Assembly: GCA_018970255.1 (NCBI GenBank)
Contig: JAGWWS010000002.1
Location: 54,719-118,718 of the forward strand
Length of the DNA: 64,000 nt
Source: Verrucomicrobiota bacterium
GTDB taxonomy: Bacteria > Verrucomicrobiota > Verrucomicrobiia > Chthoniobacterales > Terrimicrobiaceae
Reading direction: 5' to 3'
Shown: positions 17,746-25,413 of the stretch, piece by piece
How positions within the stretch are numbered: position 1 is the first letter of the stretch
Layout: the number at the start of each line of letters is the position of its first letter
Position numbers and translations under genes: made by a program
Notes under the pieces: generated by a model
The model's input: only the letters and a program-made list of their open reading frames with translations
Databases searched by the model: none
What the model was told of the DNA's origin: nothing

Positions 17746-19268
17746 AGACCGCCCCGCCCGCCGACCCGCTCCAGAAAGGGATCCGCGCGCAACTCCGCCG
17801 TGTCCTCGATTCCAAAACCTTCAAAACCTCGCCCCGCCTGAGCGGTCTGCTCGAGTTTTTGGTCGGAGAGGTTCTGGCAGGAAAAGGCGACTCGCTCGGC
17901 GAATACCGCGTGGGCACCGAGGCCCTGGGGCTCGCGCAGGATTTCGACCCCGGCGCGAAATCCCTCGTCCGCTCGCATGCCGGGCGGCTCCGCAAGGCGC
18001 TGGCCGACTACTACGCCGGCGAGGGCAGGAACGACGATATCCTCATCTCGCTGCCGCCGGTCGGATACCGCGTGGTGTTTTCAAAACCCGGGCCCGCGAA
18101 AAACCGCCGCCGTTCCAATGCGAACCTGCCCCTGCTTTTGCTCTCGGAATTCCGCGGCATCGGTTTGAAGGCCGGCCTGCGCGACCTGCCGGCCACCGTC
18201 GCCGAGGAATTGTCGATCCGGCTTTCGCGCGCCGCCCACCTCCGTGTCGCCCGCACCGGGCCAGGCACAGCGGGGCTCGATCCCGATTTTCTGCTGGAGG
18301 GCAGCATCGAGCACCGGGGCGGCAAGGTTCTCATCCGCTCGCGCCTCATGGAGGGAACTTCGGGTCTCCAAATCTGGGCGAGGCGCCACGAGTTTCCCGC
18401 TGCGGATTGGGACGCGGGCGCCATGGAGGAGGAAATCATCGGCGCCATCGCGGTCGAGACCGCCTCGGATTACGGCCGCATCGACCGCCATCTCCTGCGG
18501 CAAGGCGCCAAGGCGAAAAACGAAGCTGCCTCCCTGCAGGCCGCCATGCTGAAGTTCAAAGCCTATGAGAACGATTATTCCGAAAAATCCTTCCGCGCCG
18601 CCGAACTCGCCCTGCGGAAATTCCTGAAGCTCTCGCCGGCCAACCCCGACGCCCACGCCCTCCTCGGCCTGCTCCTCTTTTTCGCCCACTTGGAATACTT
18701 CCGCCGCGACGAACCCCTTCCCGCCACCGCGCTTGAGCATTTCGCCGTGGCGCTGGCCGGCGATCCCACCAACGCGTATGCGCGCTACGGGCGCTTTCTC
18801 GCCCTTCTTGCCCAAGGAAAATACAGCGCCTTGGCAGAAACCGGAGCAGACCTCCTCTCCGACCCCGCCTTTCCCCCGGGTGTCGCGGCGGCCGTTTGCA
18901 TGTGCCTCATGTATGCGAAAAAAGCCACGCCCCGCTCGCGCCGCATCCTTGCAGCGCACATGGGGCAAAACCCGGAGTATCCCCGCCTTTTCCACACGCC
19001 CTTCGCCCTGGAGCACCTCGCGGCCGGCCGCCATGCCGCAGCTCGCCGCGAGATGGACCAAGCCTTCAACCCGGGAAATTGGTTCAGCCTCCTCCTGCTC
19101 CTCGCAGTCGAACACTCGGCCGGCCGCCGGGCCGAAGCCGCAGCCGCCCGTGCCGAACTGCGCCGCCTTTGCCCGGACTTCGGGCGCTGTGGGCGCGAAC
19201 TCCTCGGCCGCTCGCTCCATCCCGATTTCGCCGGGTTGCTCATGGCGGCCTGGACCGCACGCGTTTGA
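17742..19268 (+). CDS. Winged-helix/TPR protein, probable transcriptional regulator
   Basis: A 508-residue soluble protein. Residues ~10-110 (LLEFLVGEVLAGKGDSLGEY, KSLVRSHAGRLRKALADYY, ISLPPVGYRVVF) match the winged-helix-like domain found in front of TolB-like or TPR regions in predicted regulators and adenylate-cyclase-like proteins. Residues ~130-240 resemble the TolB-N-like linker with DFLLEGSIEHRGGKVLIRSRLME. Roughly 255-500 hold TPR-like helical pairs. No transmembrane helix is evident. It lies directly upstream of the giant PEP-CTERM gene, and a 10-bp palindrome spans its stop codon, so local control of that gene is plausible but unproven. Confidence 0.6.
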   Translation: MKTAPPADPLQKGIRAQLRRVLDSKTFKTSPRLSGLLEFLVGEVLAGKGDSLGEYRVGTEALGLAQDFDPGAKSLVRSHAGRLRKALADYYAGEGRNDDILISLPPVGYRVVFSKPGPAKNRRRSNANLPLLLLSEFRGIGLKAGLRDLPATVAEELSIRLSRAAHLRVARTGPGTAGLDPDFLLEGSIEHRGGKVLIRSRLMEGTSGLQIWARRHEFPAADWDAGAMEEEIIGAIAVETASDYGRIDRHLLRQGAKAKNEAASLQAAMLKFKAYENDYSEKSFRAAELALRKFLKLSPANPDAHALLGLLLFFAHLEYFRRDEPLPATALEHFAVALAGDPTNAYARYGRFLALLAQGKYSALAETGADLLSDPAFPPGVAAAVCMCLMYAKKATPRSRRILAAHMGQNPEYPRLFHTPFALEHLAAGRHAAARREMDQAFNPGNWFSLLLLLAVEHSAGRRAEAAAARAELRRLCPDFGRCGRELLGRSLHPDFAGLLMAAWTARV

Positions 19269-19289
19269 CAGGCGCTTGACTGTCAAACG
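19262..19289. promoter_or_regulatory. Perfect 10-bp inverted repeat, candidate operator
   Basis: Arms CGTTTGACAG (19262-19271) and CTGTCAAACG (19280-19289) flank an 8-bp spacer. The palindrome spans the stop codon of the winged-helix/TPR gene and lies 37 bp before the ATG of the giant PEP-CTERM gene. No T-tract follows, so an intrinsic terminator is unlikely. The size and symmetry suit a dimeric DNA-binding protein. Confidence 0.45.
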
Positions 19290-19325
19290 GCTGACACCCT
19301 CCGCCCAGTGGTTAAGGGTGCCGGA

Positions 19326-22300
19326 ATGAAGCACCTCCGAATTTTCACAGGGCGCCCATGGCTTGCCTTGCTCCCGGCCGCTGCCGCCATCGCCCTTCTT
19401 CTCCCGGCCCATGCGCAGACCACTGTCGTCCTTGATGGCACCAGCGGATCGAACTCCATTACCACAAACTACACTTTCAGCGGCGGCCTCAATCTCTCGC
19501 TCGGTTTCTTTGCCGATTATTTGCTCGTTGGCGGCGGCGGTGGCGGCGGTGCTGCGAATGGCGCAAACGCCGGTGGCGGCGGCGGCGCCCAGGTCGTTTT
19601 TGGAAACAATGCCAATTTCACCGCACAAAACTACGCCATCACCGTGGCTGCCGGGGGTGCGGGTGGCATTGCCTCTTCCGATAGCGCCGCCACGGTGGGT
19701 GGCGTCGGCGGTTTATCCAGTTTGGTCGGCACGAACTTGAGCGTCACCGCAGGCGGCGGCGGTGGGGGCGCCGGTAGTTTGGGTATTACGGGAGCCGGCC
19801 TGGTTGTTGCCAATGCTACGACCAACGGATCCTCCGGTGGCGGCGGGAGTTCACAGTCCAGCACCACGATTCTGGGAGCACCGGGCCCCGGCACTGCTGG
19901 CCAGGGCAACGCCGGTGGCGCCGCGGTGGGGGCATTCCCCAACGCCTCCGACCAAGCGGGCGGTGGAGGCGGCGGGGCTGCTGCGGCAGGTGGTGCCGGT
20001 TCATCGAGCTCCGGCGGCGCAGGTGGCAGCGGCGCTTCCAATTCGATCACCGGCTCCTCCGTCCTCTACGGAGGAGGTGGCGGCGGCGGCAAGCGGCAGG
20101 GTGGCACTGCCGGCTCTGGCGGCCAGGGCGGTGGGGGTGCGGGCGGCCTTAATGCGGCGGGCACTGCGGGCACGGCCAACACCGGCGGCGGTGGTGGTGG
20201 TGCGGGGGATTTGAGTGGCACTAAACTTTCCGGCGGCGCAGGGGGTTCAGGTGTGGTAATCGTTCGTTACCAAGGTCCGTCGGTGGGCAATGTCGGCGGA
20301 ACCGTGACCTCCGGCACAGGCACAGCCACTGGCTACACACTGCACACCTTCACCAGCACCGGCAGCAACTCCTTCAACCTCTCGGGCGTGGATATGAACT
20401 CGCGCCTTGGTGCCACGCTCTCGGGCAATATCACCGGCTCGGGGGGCCTCGTTTACGCCGGTCCCGGCACGCTCACCCTCACCGGCAACAACAACTGGTC
20501 GGGTGGCACCACCATCTCCGCCGGCACGCTCCAGATCGGCAACGGCGGCACCACTGGCGATCTCGGTCCGACTAATGTCACCAACAACGGCTCATTGGTT
20601 TTCAACCGTTCCAACAACCTCGCTTTCGCCCATAACATTTCCGGCACAGGCTCCCTCACGAAGCTCGGCGCGGGAAACCTCACCCTCTCGGGCACAACCT
20701 CGCATACCGGCGGCACCACGGTCACCGCCGGGCGCCTCGTTGGCACCGTCAATAGCCTGCAAGGCGATATCCTCAACAATTCCCAACTCGAGTTCAACCA
20801 AGCCAGCAACGCCTCCTACAACTCCGTCATCAGCGGCACCGGCTTGCTGATCAAATCCGGCGCGGGGGCGCTCACGCTCGGCGGGGCGAACACCTACACC
20901 GGCGGCACGACCATCACCGGCGGCAGGCTCGCGGGCAACACCACCACCCTCCAAGGCGATATCGTGAACAACGCACAGGTGGAGTTTTCCCAAGCCACCG
21001 CAGGCTCGTTCTCCGGAAACATCAGCGGCACCGGCTCGCTGGCGAAAAGCGCCGTCGGCACACTCACCCTCACGGGCTCCAACACCTACACCGGCGGCAC
21101 CACGGTCGCTTCCGGCCGCCTCGTCGGCAATACCACCAGCCTCCAGGGCAATATCGCCAACAACGCACAGGTCGAATTCAACCAAGCCGCCGCAGGCACC
21201 TATTCGGGATCCATGACCGGCACCGGCTCGCTCACCAAAAACGGCACGGGCACCCTCACCATTTCGAATTCCGCCGCCCACACCGGCGGCACCACCATCT
21301 CCGCAGGCCGCATCGTCATCTCCGCATCGAACCTCTCCGGGAACATCGCGAACAATTCCGAACTCGAAATCAACCAAGCCAGCAACGGGGGCTGGGGAGG
21401 GAATATGAGCGGCACCGGCACGCTCATCAAAACCGGCGCCGGCACGCTCTCGCTCATCGGTTCGAACACCTACACGGGCGGCACCACCATTTCGGCGGGA
21501 CGCCTCCGCGCCTCCACCTCGAACATCCAAGGCGCCATCACCAACAATTCCGAATTGGAATTCAACCAATTGGCTGACGGGGCGATGGCTGGCGCCATCA
21601 CAGGCACTGGCTCCCTCACCAAAACCGGCGCCGGCAACCTCACCCTCGCCGGCGCGAACAACTACTCCGGCGGCACCACCATTTCGTTGGGGCGGCTGAT
21701 CGGAAACACCTCCAGCCTCCAAGGGAATATCGTCAACGAGGGGAATCTGGACTTCAACCAGTCATCGGATGGCACCTATGCCGGCAACCTCGGTGGCAAC
21801 GGATCGTTGAACAAGAACGGTGCCGGCACCCTCACGCTCTCCGGCAGCAATTCGTTCAGCGGCATCTCGGCGCAGATTCGCATCAACAACGGCACGCTCT
21901 CCCTCGGCTCCACAAACGCCCTCGGCAACTCCGGAACAATTCTGTTCGCGGGAGGCACCCTCCAATTCACGGCGGCAAACACCCAAGACTACTCCAGCCG
22001 GTTCTCGAGTGCCGGCGGCCAGAATTACCGCTTCGACACCAACGGGCAGGATGTGTCGCTCGCCTCGGCGCTCAACAGCTTCCCGGCATCGCTCGCCAAA
22101 ACCGGCTCCGGAACCCTCACCCTCACCGGAAACAACACCTACACCGGCGGCACCACCATCTCCGCCGGCCGCCTCGTCGGCAATTCCGCAAGCCTCCGGA
22201 ATGCCATTACGAACAACTCGCAGTTGGAATTCCGCCAAACCGCCTCAGGCACCTACTCCGGGAATCTCGGCGGCGGCGGCTCCTTCACAAAAACCGGCGC

Positions 22301-24164
22301 CGGCACCCTCACCCTCTCTGGCAACAACTCCGTCTCCGGCGGCGTCTCCATCCAAGCCGGCGCCCTCTCCGTTTCCTCCACCAACGCCCTCGGCAACTCG
22401 GGCATCATTTCCTTCGATGGCGGCAGCCTCCAATACAACGGTTCCAACACCATCGACTATTCCAGCCGCTTCTCGAGTGCCGCCGGCCAGCAATATTTGA
22501 TCGATACGGCCGGGCGCAGCGTGACCTATTCCTCCGCCCTCACCAGCAGCAATGGTTCGCTCAACAAACTCGGCCCCGGCACACTCACCCTCAACGCCTC
22601 CAACACCTACACCGGCGGCACCACCATCACCGGCGGCACACTCGCCACCTCCGGCAACGAACGCCTCGCCGATACCGGCGCCGTCACGGTCAATGCGGGC
22701 GCCTGGTTCCAAGCCGGCGGCAACGAGACCATCGGCTCCCTCGCGGGCTCGGGCACGGCAAACCTCCGCGGCCGCCTCACCACAGGCTCATCGAACAGCA
22801 CCTTCTCCGGCACCATGTCGGGCAGCGGCGGCTTGACCAAAGCCGGAGCGGGCACCTTCACGCTCTCGGGCACAACCAACCTCCAAGGGGACACCATCGT
22901 CTCCGGCGGAAACCTTGTCCTGAACTCCTCCAGCGCCCTTTGGAGCGGCGGCGTTGTAAAACTCGAATCCGGCACCCTCACCGTCAACCAGCGCACCTTC
23001 GTCGGTTTTCTCGACCAAACCGGCGGGACGGTCGGCGGCAGCGGCACGCTCGTTTCGACACTCACCGCCACCAGCAGCGGGTCCCTCGACGCCGTCATCG
23101 CCGATGGCCCCGACTTCGCCGCAGGCATCCTCAAGCGCACCGGCGGCACCACCACCATCGGCGCGGCAAACACATTCACCGGGGCGATCAACCTCCAAGG
23201 CGGCACGCTCCAACTCGGCGAGGGTGGCTCCTTCAACTCCGCCAGTTCGCTCGTCACCTCCAGCGGTGCCACCATGGACCTCAACAACAAATCCCAAACC
23301 TTCTCGCGAATCAGCGGTGCGGGCGGCACCATCTCGCTCGGCACAGGAAACCTCACCGTCAACCAATCCTCGGAGAGCGAATTTGGAGGCTCCATCACCG
23401 GCAGCGGAGGATTGACCAAATCCGGATCCGGCAACCTCACCCTCACCGGAGCCAGCACCTATCTCGGCGCCACCACCGTTGCCGCCGGGCAGTTGACAGT
23501 GGACGGCTCGATCGCCAGCGCCGCCACCATCCAAAGCGGCGCCCGCCTCACTGGCTCAGGCAGGGTCGGCGGCCTCATCATCAATTCCGGTGCCACCGTC
23601 AATCCCGGCAACTCCCCCGGCACCCTCAGTGTCGATGGCAACGCCGTGTGGAATGCCGGCGGCAACTACGATTGGGAATCCCTCGCCATCAACACCGACG
23701 GTGGAATCCAAACCGCCGCGGGAACCGATTGGGACTTCATGGACATCAGCGGCACGCTCACGCTCGGCGGCCTCTCGGGCGCCACCCCGTTCAACCTCAA
23801 CCTCACCTCCCTCTCCTCCCTCACCAGCGCCGGGGACATCGCCGATTGGGACCCGAACATCGGCAGCACCTGGCTCATCGCCCGAGCCGCAAGCGGAATT
23901 TATTTGGACTCCAGCCTCCTCGGCATGAACCAGAATTATTCCAGTTTCTTCAATATCAACACGGCCGGATGGAGCGGCGGCTTGCCGGTTGGCAGCTTCC
24001 AAGTCATCACGCTCGGCAGCACCACGGATCTCTACCTACAAGCCGTCAACAGCGCGGCGATCCCCGAGCCCGGCCAAGTCACCGCCAGCCTCTTACTCCT
24101 AGCCGGCATCGGCGCGTATGTCTGGATGAAACGCCGCAAAACCGCCAAAGCCAAAGCGGCCTAA
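19326..24164 (+). CDS. Giant PEP-CTERM surface protein with beta-strand repeats
   Basis: A 1612-residue secreted protein. The ATG at 19326 is preferred to an upstream GTG because AAGGG lies seven bases before it and it opens a signal peptide ending LLLPAHAQ. Residues ~60-320 form a glycine-rich domain (DYLLVGGGGGGG and similar). From ~365 on come PATR-type repeats (GTLTLTGSNTYTGGTTVASG), of which six keep an exact 64-residue length. A terminal region with GTLTLGGL-like strands precedes IPEPGQVTASLLLLAGIGAY plus KRRK, a PEP-CTERM sorting signal. It should be anchored or released by an exosortase at the cell surface. The role may be matrix or adhesion; this is inference from the repeat type. 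Confidence 0.88.
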   Translation: MKHLRIFTGRPWLALLPAAAAIALLLPAHAQTTVVLDGTSGSNSITTNYTFSGGLNLSLGFFADYLLVGGGGGGGAANGANAGGGGGAQVVFGNNANFTAQNYAITVAAGGAGGIASSDSAATVGGVGGLSSLVGTNLSVTAGGGGGGAGSLGITGAGLVVANATTNGSSGGGGSSQSSTTILGAPGPGTAGQGNAGGAAVGAFPNASDQAGGGGGGAAAAGGAGSSSSGGAGGSGASNSITGSSVLYGGGGGGGKRQGGTAGSGGQGGGGAGGLNAAGTAGTANTGGGGGGAGDLSGTKLSGGAGGSGVVIVRYQGPSVGNVGGTVTSGTGTATGYTLHTFTSTGSNSFNLSGVDMNSRLGATLSGNITGSGGLVYAGPGTLTLTGNNNWSGGTTISAGTLQIGNGGTTGDLGPTNVTNNGSLVFNRSNNLAFAHNISGTGSLTKLGAGNLTLSGTTSHTGGTTVTAGRLVGTVNSLQGDILNNSQLEFNQASNASYNSVISGTGLLIKSGAGALTLGGANTYTGGTTITGGRLAGNTTTLQGDIVNNAQVEFSQATAGSFSGNISGTGSLAKSAVGTLTLTGSNTYTGGTTVASGRLVGNTTSLQGNIANNAQVEFNQAAAGTYSGSMTGTGSLTKNGTGTLTISNSAAHTGGTTISAGRIVISASNLSGNIANNSELEINQASNGGWGGNMSGTGTLIKTGAGTLSLIGSNTYTGGTTISAGRLRASTSNIQGAITNNSELEFNQLADGAMAGAITGTGSLTKTGAGNLTLAGANNYSGGTTISLGRLIGNTSSLQGNIVNEGNLDFNQSSDGTYAGNLGGNGSLNKNGAGTLTLSGSNSFSGISAQIRINNGTLSLGSTNALGNSGTILFAGGTLQFTAANTQDYSSRFSSAGGQNYRFDTNGQDVSLASALNSFPASLAKTGSGTLTLTGNNTYTGGTTISAGRLVGNSASLRNAITNNSQLEFRQTASGTYSGNLGGGGSFTKTGAGTLTLSGNNSVSGGVSIQAGALSVSSTNALGNSGIISFDGGSLQYNGSNTIDYSSRFSSAAGQQYLIDTAGRSVTYSSALTSSNGSLNKLGPGTLTLNASNTYTGGTTITGGTLATSGNERLADTGAVTVNAGAWFQAGGNETIGSLAGSGTANLRGRLTTGSSNSTFSGTMSGSGGLTKAGAGTFTLSGTTNLQGDTIVSGGNLVLNSSSALWSGGVVKLESGTLTVNQRTFVGFLDQTGGTVGGSGTLVSTLTATSSGSLDAVIADGPDFAAGILKRTGGTTTIGAANTFTGAINLQGGTLQLGEGGSFNSASSLVTSSGATMDLNNKSQTFSRISGAGGTISLGTGNLTVNQSSESEFGGSITGSGGLTKSGSGNLTLTGASTYLGATTVAAGQLTVDGSIASAATIQSGARLTGSGRVGGLIINSGATVNPGNSPGTLSVDGNAVWNAGGNYDWESLAINTDGGIQTAAGTDWDFMDISGTLTLGGLSGATPFNLNLTSLSSLTSAGDIADWDPNIGSTWLIARAASGIYLDSSLLGMNQNYSSFFNINTAGWSGGLPVGSFQVITLGSTTDLYLQAVNSAAIPEPGQVTASLLLLAGIGAYVWMKRRKTAKAKAA
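20706..21857 (+). repeat. Six tandem 192-bp coding repeats
   Basis: Equivalent ACCGGCGGCAC-type sites start at 20706, 20898, 21090, 21282, 21474 and 21666, exactly 192 bp apart, and the next equivalent base is 21858. Each unit encodes 64 residues of the form TGGTTI-x-AGRLVGNT-x-SLQG-x-I-x-NN-x-(Q/E)-x-EFNQ. Flanking repeats at 20480 and after 21858 are less regular. Exact length with diverged sequence suggests tandem duplication under strong length constraint. Confidence 0.85.
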
Positions 24165-24299
24165 GGTCGGGGGTCTCCGGCCCCGCCGCCCTGAAAAAAC
24201 CCTCCGCGCCTCGGCCTCGCTGCGGGCAATCCCCTCCCCGGCCCTGCAAAGACCGGTCCGCTTGCAACCAACTTCCCCCGCGTTTAGCATCCGCGACCG

Positions 24300-24998
24300 A
24301 TGAAACCCACACTCGCAGCGGCCGTTGCCGATGGGCAACCCGAAGCCATGACGAATCTTTGGCAGGTCTTGGAGTCCGGCGGGCCGGTTATGTATCCCAT
24401 CGCGGCCCTGTCGGTTTTGGCGTTGATGTTGATTCTCGTTTACCTCTTTGCGATGCGGCGCGGCTCGGTGGTCAGCGGCACCTACATGCAAACCGCCGAT
24501 GCGCTGCTGAAGAAAAAAGACCACCTCGGCCTCCTGGCCATCTCGAACCGCCACAGCGAAGCCGTTGCCGGCCTCATGGGCCGCGCACTCGATTTCCTCT
24601 CGAAAAACCCGAAGGCCGGAATCGCGGAGGTCCGAGAAATCGCTCAGGCCGAGGGCATCCGCCTCGCAGGACTTTGGAACCAACGCATCAGCTATCTTGC
24701 GGATATCGGCTCCATCACTCCCATGCTCGGCCTCTTTGGAACCGTTCTCGGCATGATCAAATCCTTCACCGTGGTGGCCAGCGACATCGTGGCCTCGCGC
24801 CCGATGATGCTCGCCGAGGGCGTGGCGGAGGCCCTCATCACCACAGCAGCCGGGCTGTTTGTCGGCATTCCCGCGATGGCGGCCTACGCGTTCTTCCGCG
24901 GCCGCGTGCAAGGCATGATCTCGGATCTCGAAGCCGCCTCGACGATTCTCATGGCCCAACTCGCCGCGAACCTGCAGGACGGCGCCTCGAAGGAGTGA
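24300..24998 (+). CDS. exbB: ExbB/TolQ/MotA family proton-channel protein
   Basis: A 232-residue inner-membrane protein. A first helix lies at about 31-51 (YPIAALSVLALMLILVYLFA), followed by a cytoplasmic region and two helices: the segment GSITPMLGLFGTVLGMIKSF, diagnostic of the ExbB/TolQ family, and TTAAGLFVGIPAMAAYAFF. It pairs with the ExbD-like product one base downstream to use proton flow for work across the periplasm. An alternative ATG at 24348 would give a more typical N-terminus. No TonB or receptor gene is adjacent; the partner is instead a periplasmic TPR protein. Confidence 0.88.
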   Translation: MKPTLAAAVADGQPEAMTNLWQVLESGGPVMYPIAALSVLALMLILVYLFAMRRGSVVSGTYMQTADALLKKKDHLGLLAISNRHSEAVAGLMGRALDFLSKNPKAGIAEVREIAQAEGIRLAGLWNQRISYLADIGSITPMLGLFGTVLGMIKSFTVVASDIVASRPMMLAEGVAEALITTAAGLFVGIPAMAAYAFFRGRVQGMISDLEAASTILMAQLAANLQDGASKE

Positions 24999-24999
24999 G

Positions 25000-25413
25000 A
25001 TGAACTTCCGCGGTTCCATCCAAAACTCGGCGCCCGGCTTCCAGATCGCCCCGATGGTGGACATCGTTTTCCTCCTGCTGATTTTCTTCCTCGTGACCTG
25101 GAATTTCTCCCGGAACGAAACCGAGCTCGATGTGAAGGTGCCGAAAGCCAGCGAGGGCAAGGAAACGCGCCGCGCCGTTGGCGAGGTCATCCTGAACGTC
25201 AAAACGGACGGCTCGGTCGTGATGAACCGGCGCACGATGGACCCCGCCGCGCTCGGCGAGGCATTGAAAAAAATCGCCGCACTTTACCCGGACCAGGCGG
25301 TGATCCTGCGCGGCGACGAAAACACCGACTACCGCCATGTGGTCGAGGTCCTCGACATTTGCAGGCAGGCGAACATTTGGAATGTCGCCTTCGCCACCAG
25401 CCGGCCGGAATGA
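25000..25413 (+). CDS. exbD: ExbD/TolR family protein
   Basis: A 137-residue single-pass protein: short cytoplasmic N-terminus, helix IAPMVDIVFLLLIFFLVTWN with the conserved proton-path Asp (MVD), then a periplasmic domain with VVMNRRTMDPAALGEAL and VILRGDENTDYRHVVEVLDI, the ExbD fold. It starts one base after the exbB stop and overlaps the downstream TPR gene as ATGA (25410-25413). The three genes are thus very likely one operon and one complex. Confidence 0.9.
   Translation: MNFRGSIQNSAPGFQIAPMVDIVFLLLIFFLVTWNFSRNETELDVKVPKASEGKETRRAVGEVILNVKTDGSVVMNRRTMDPAALGEALKKIAALYPDQAVILRGDENTDYRHVVEVLDICRQANIWNVAFATSRPE

Noticed and set aside
20450..23480. CRISPR-like periodic repeats
   Set aside because: The 192-bp units are coding, stay in frame and vary like protein repeats; there are no short identical repeats with unique spacers and no cas genes.
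24165..24299. Terminator between the giant gene and exbB
   Set aside because: GC-rich, but no stable stem followed by a T-tract was found; nothing else is recognisable in this gap.
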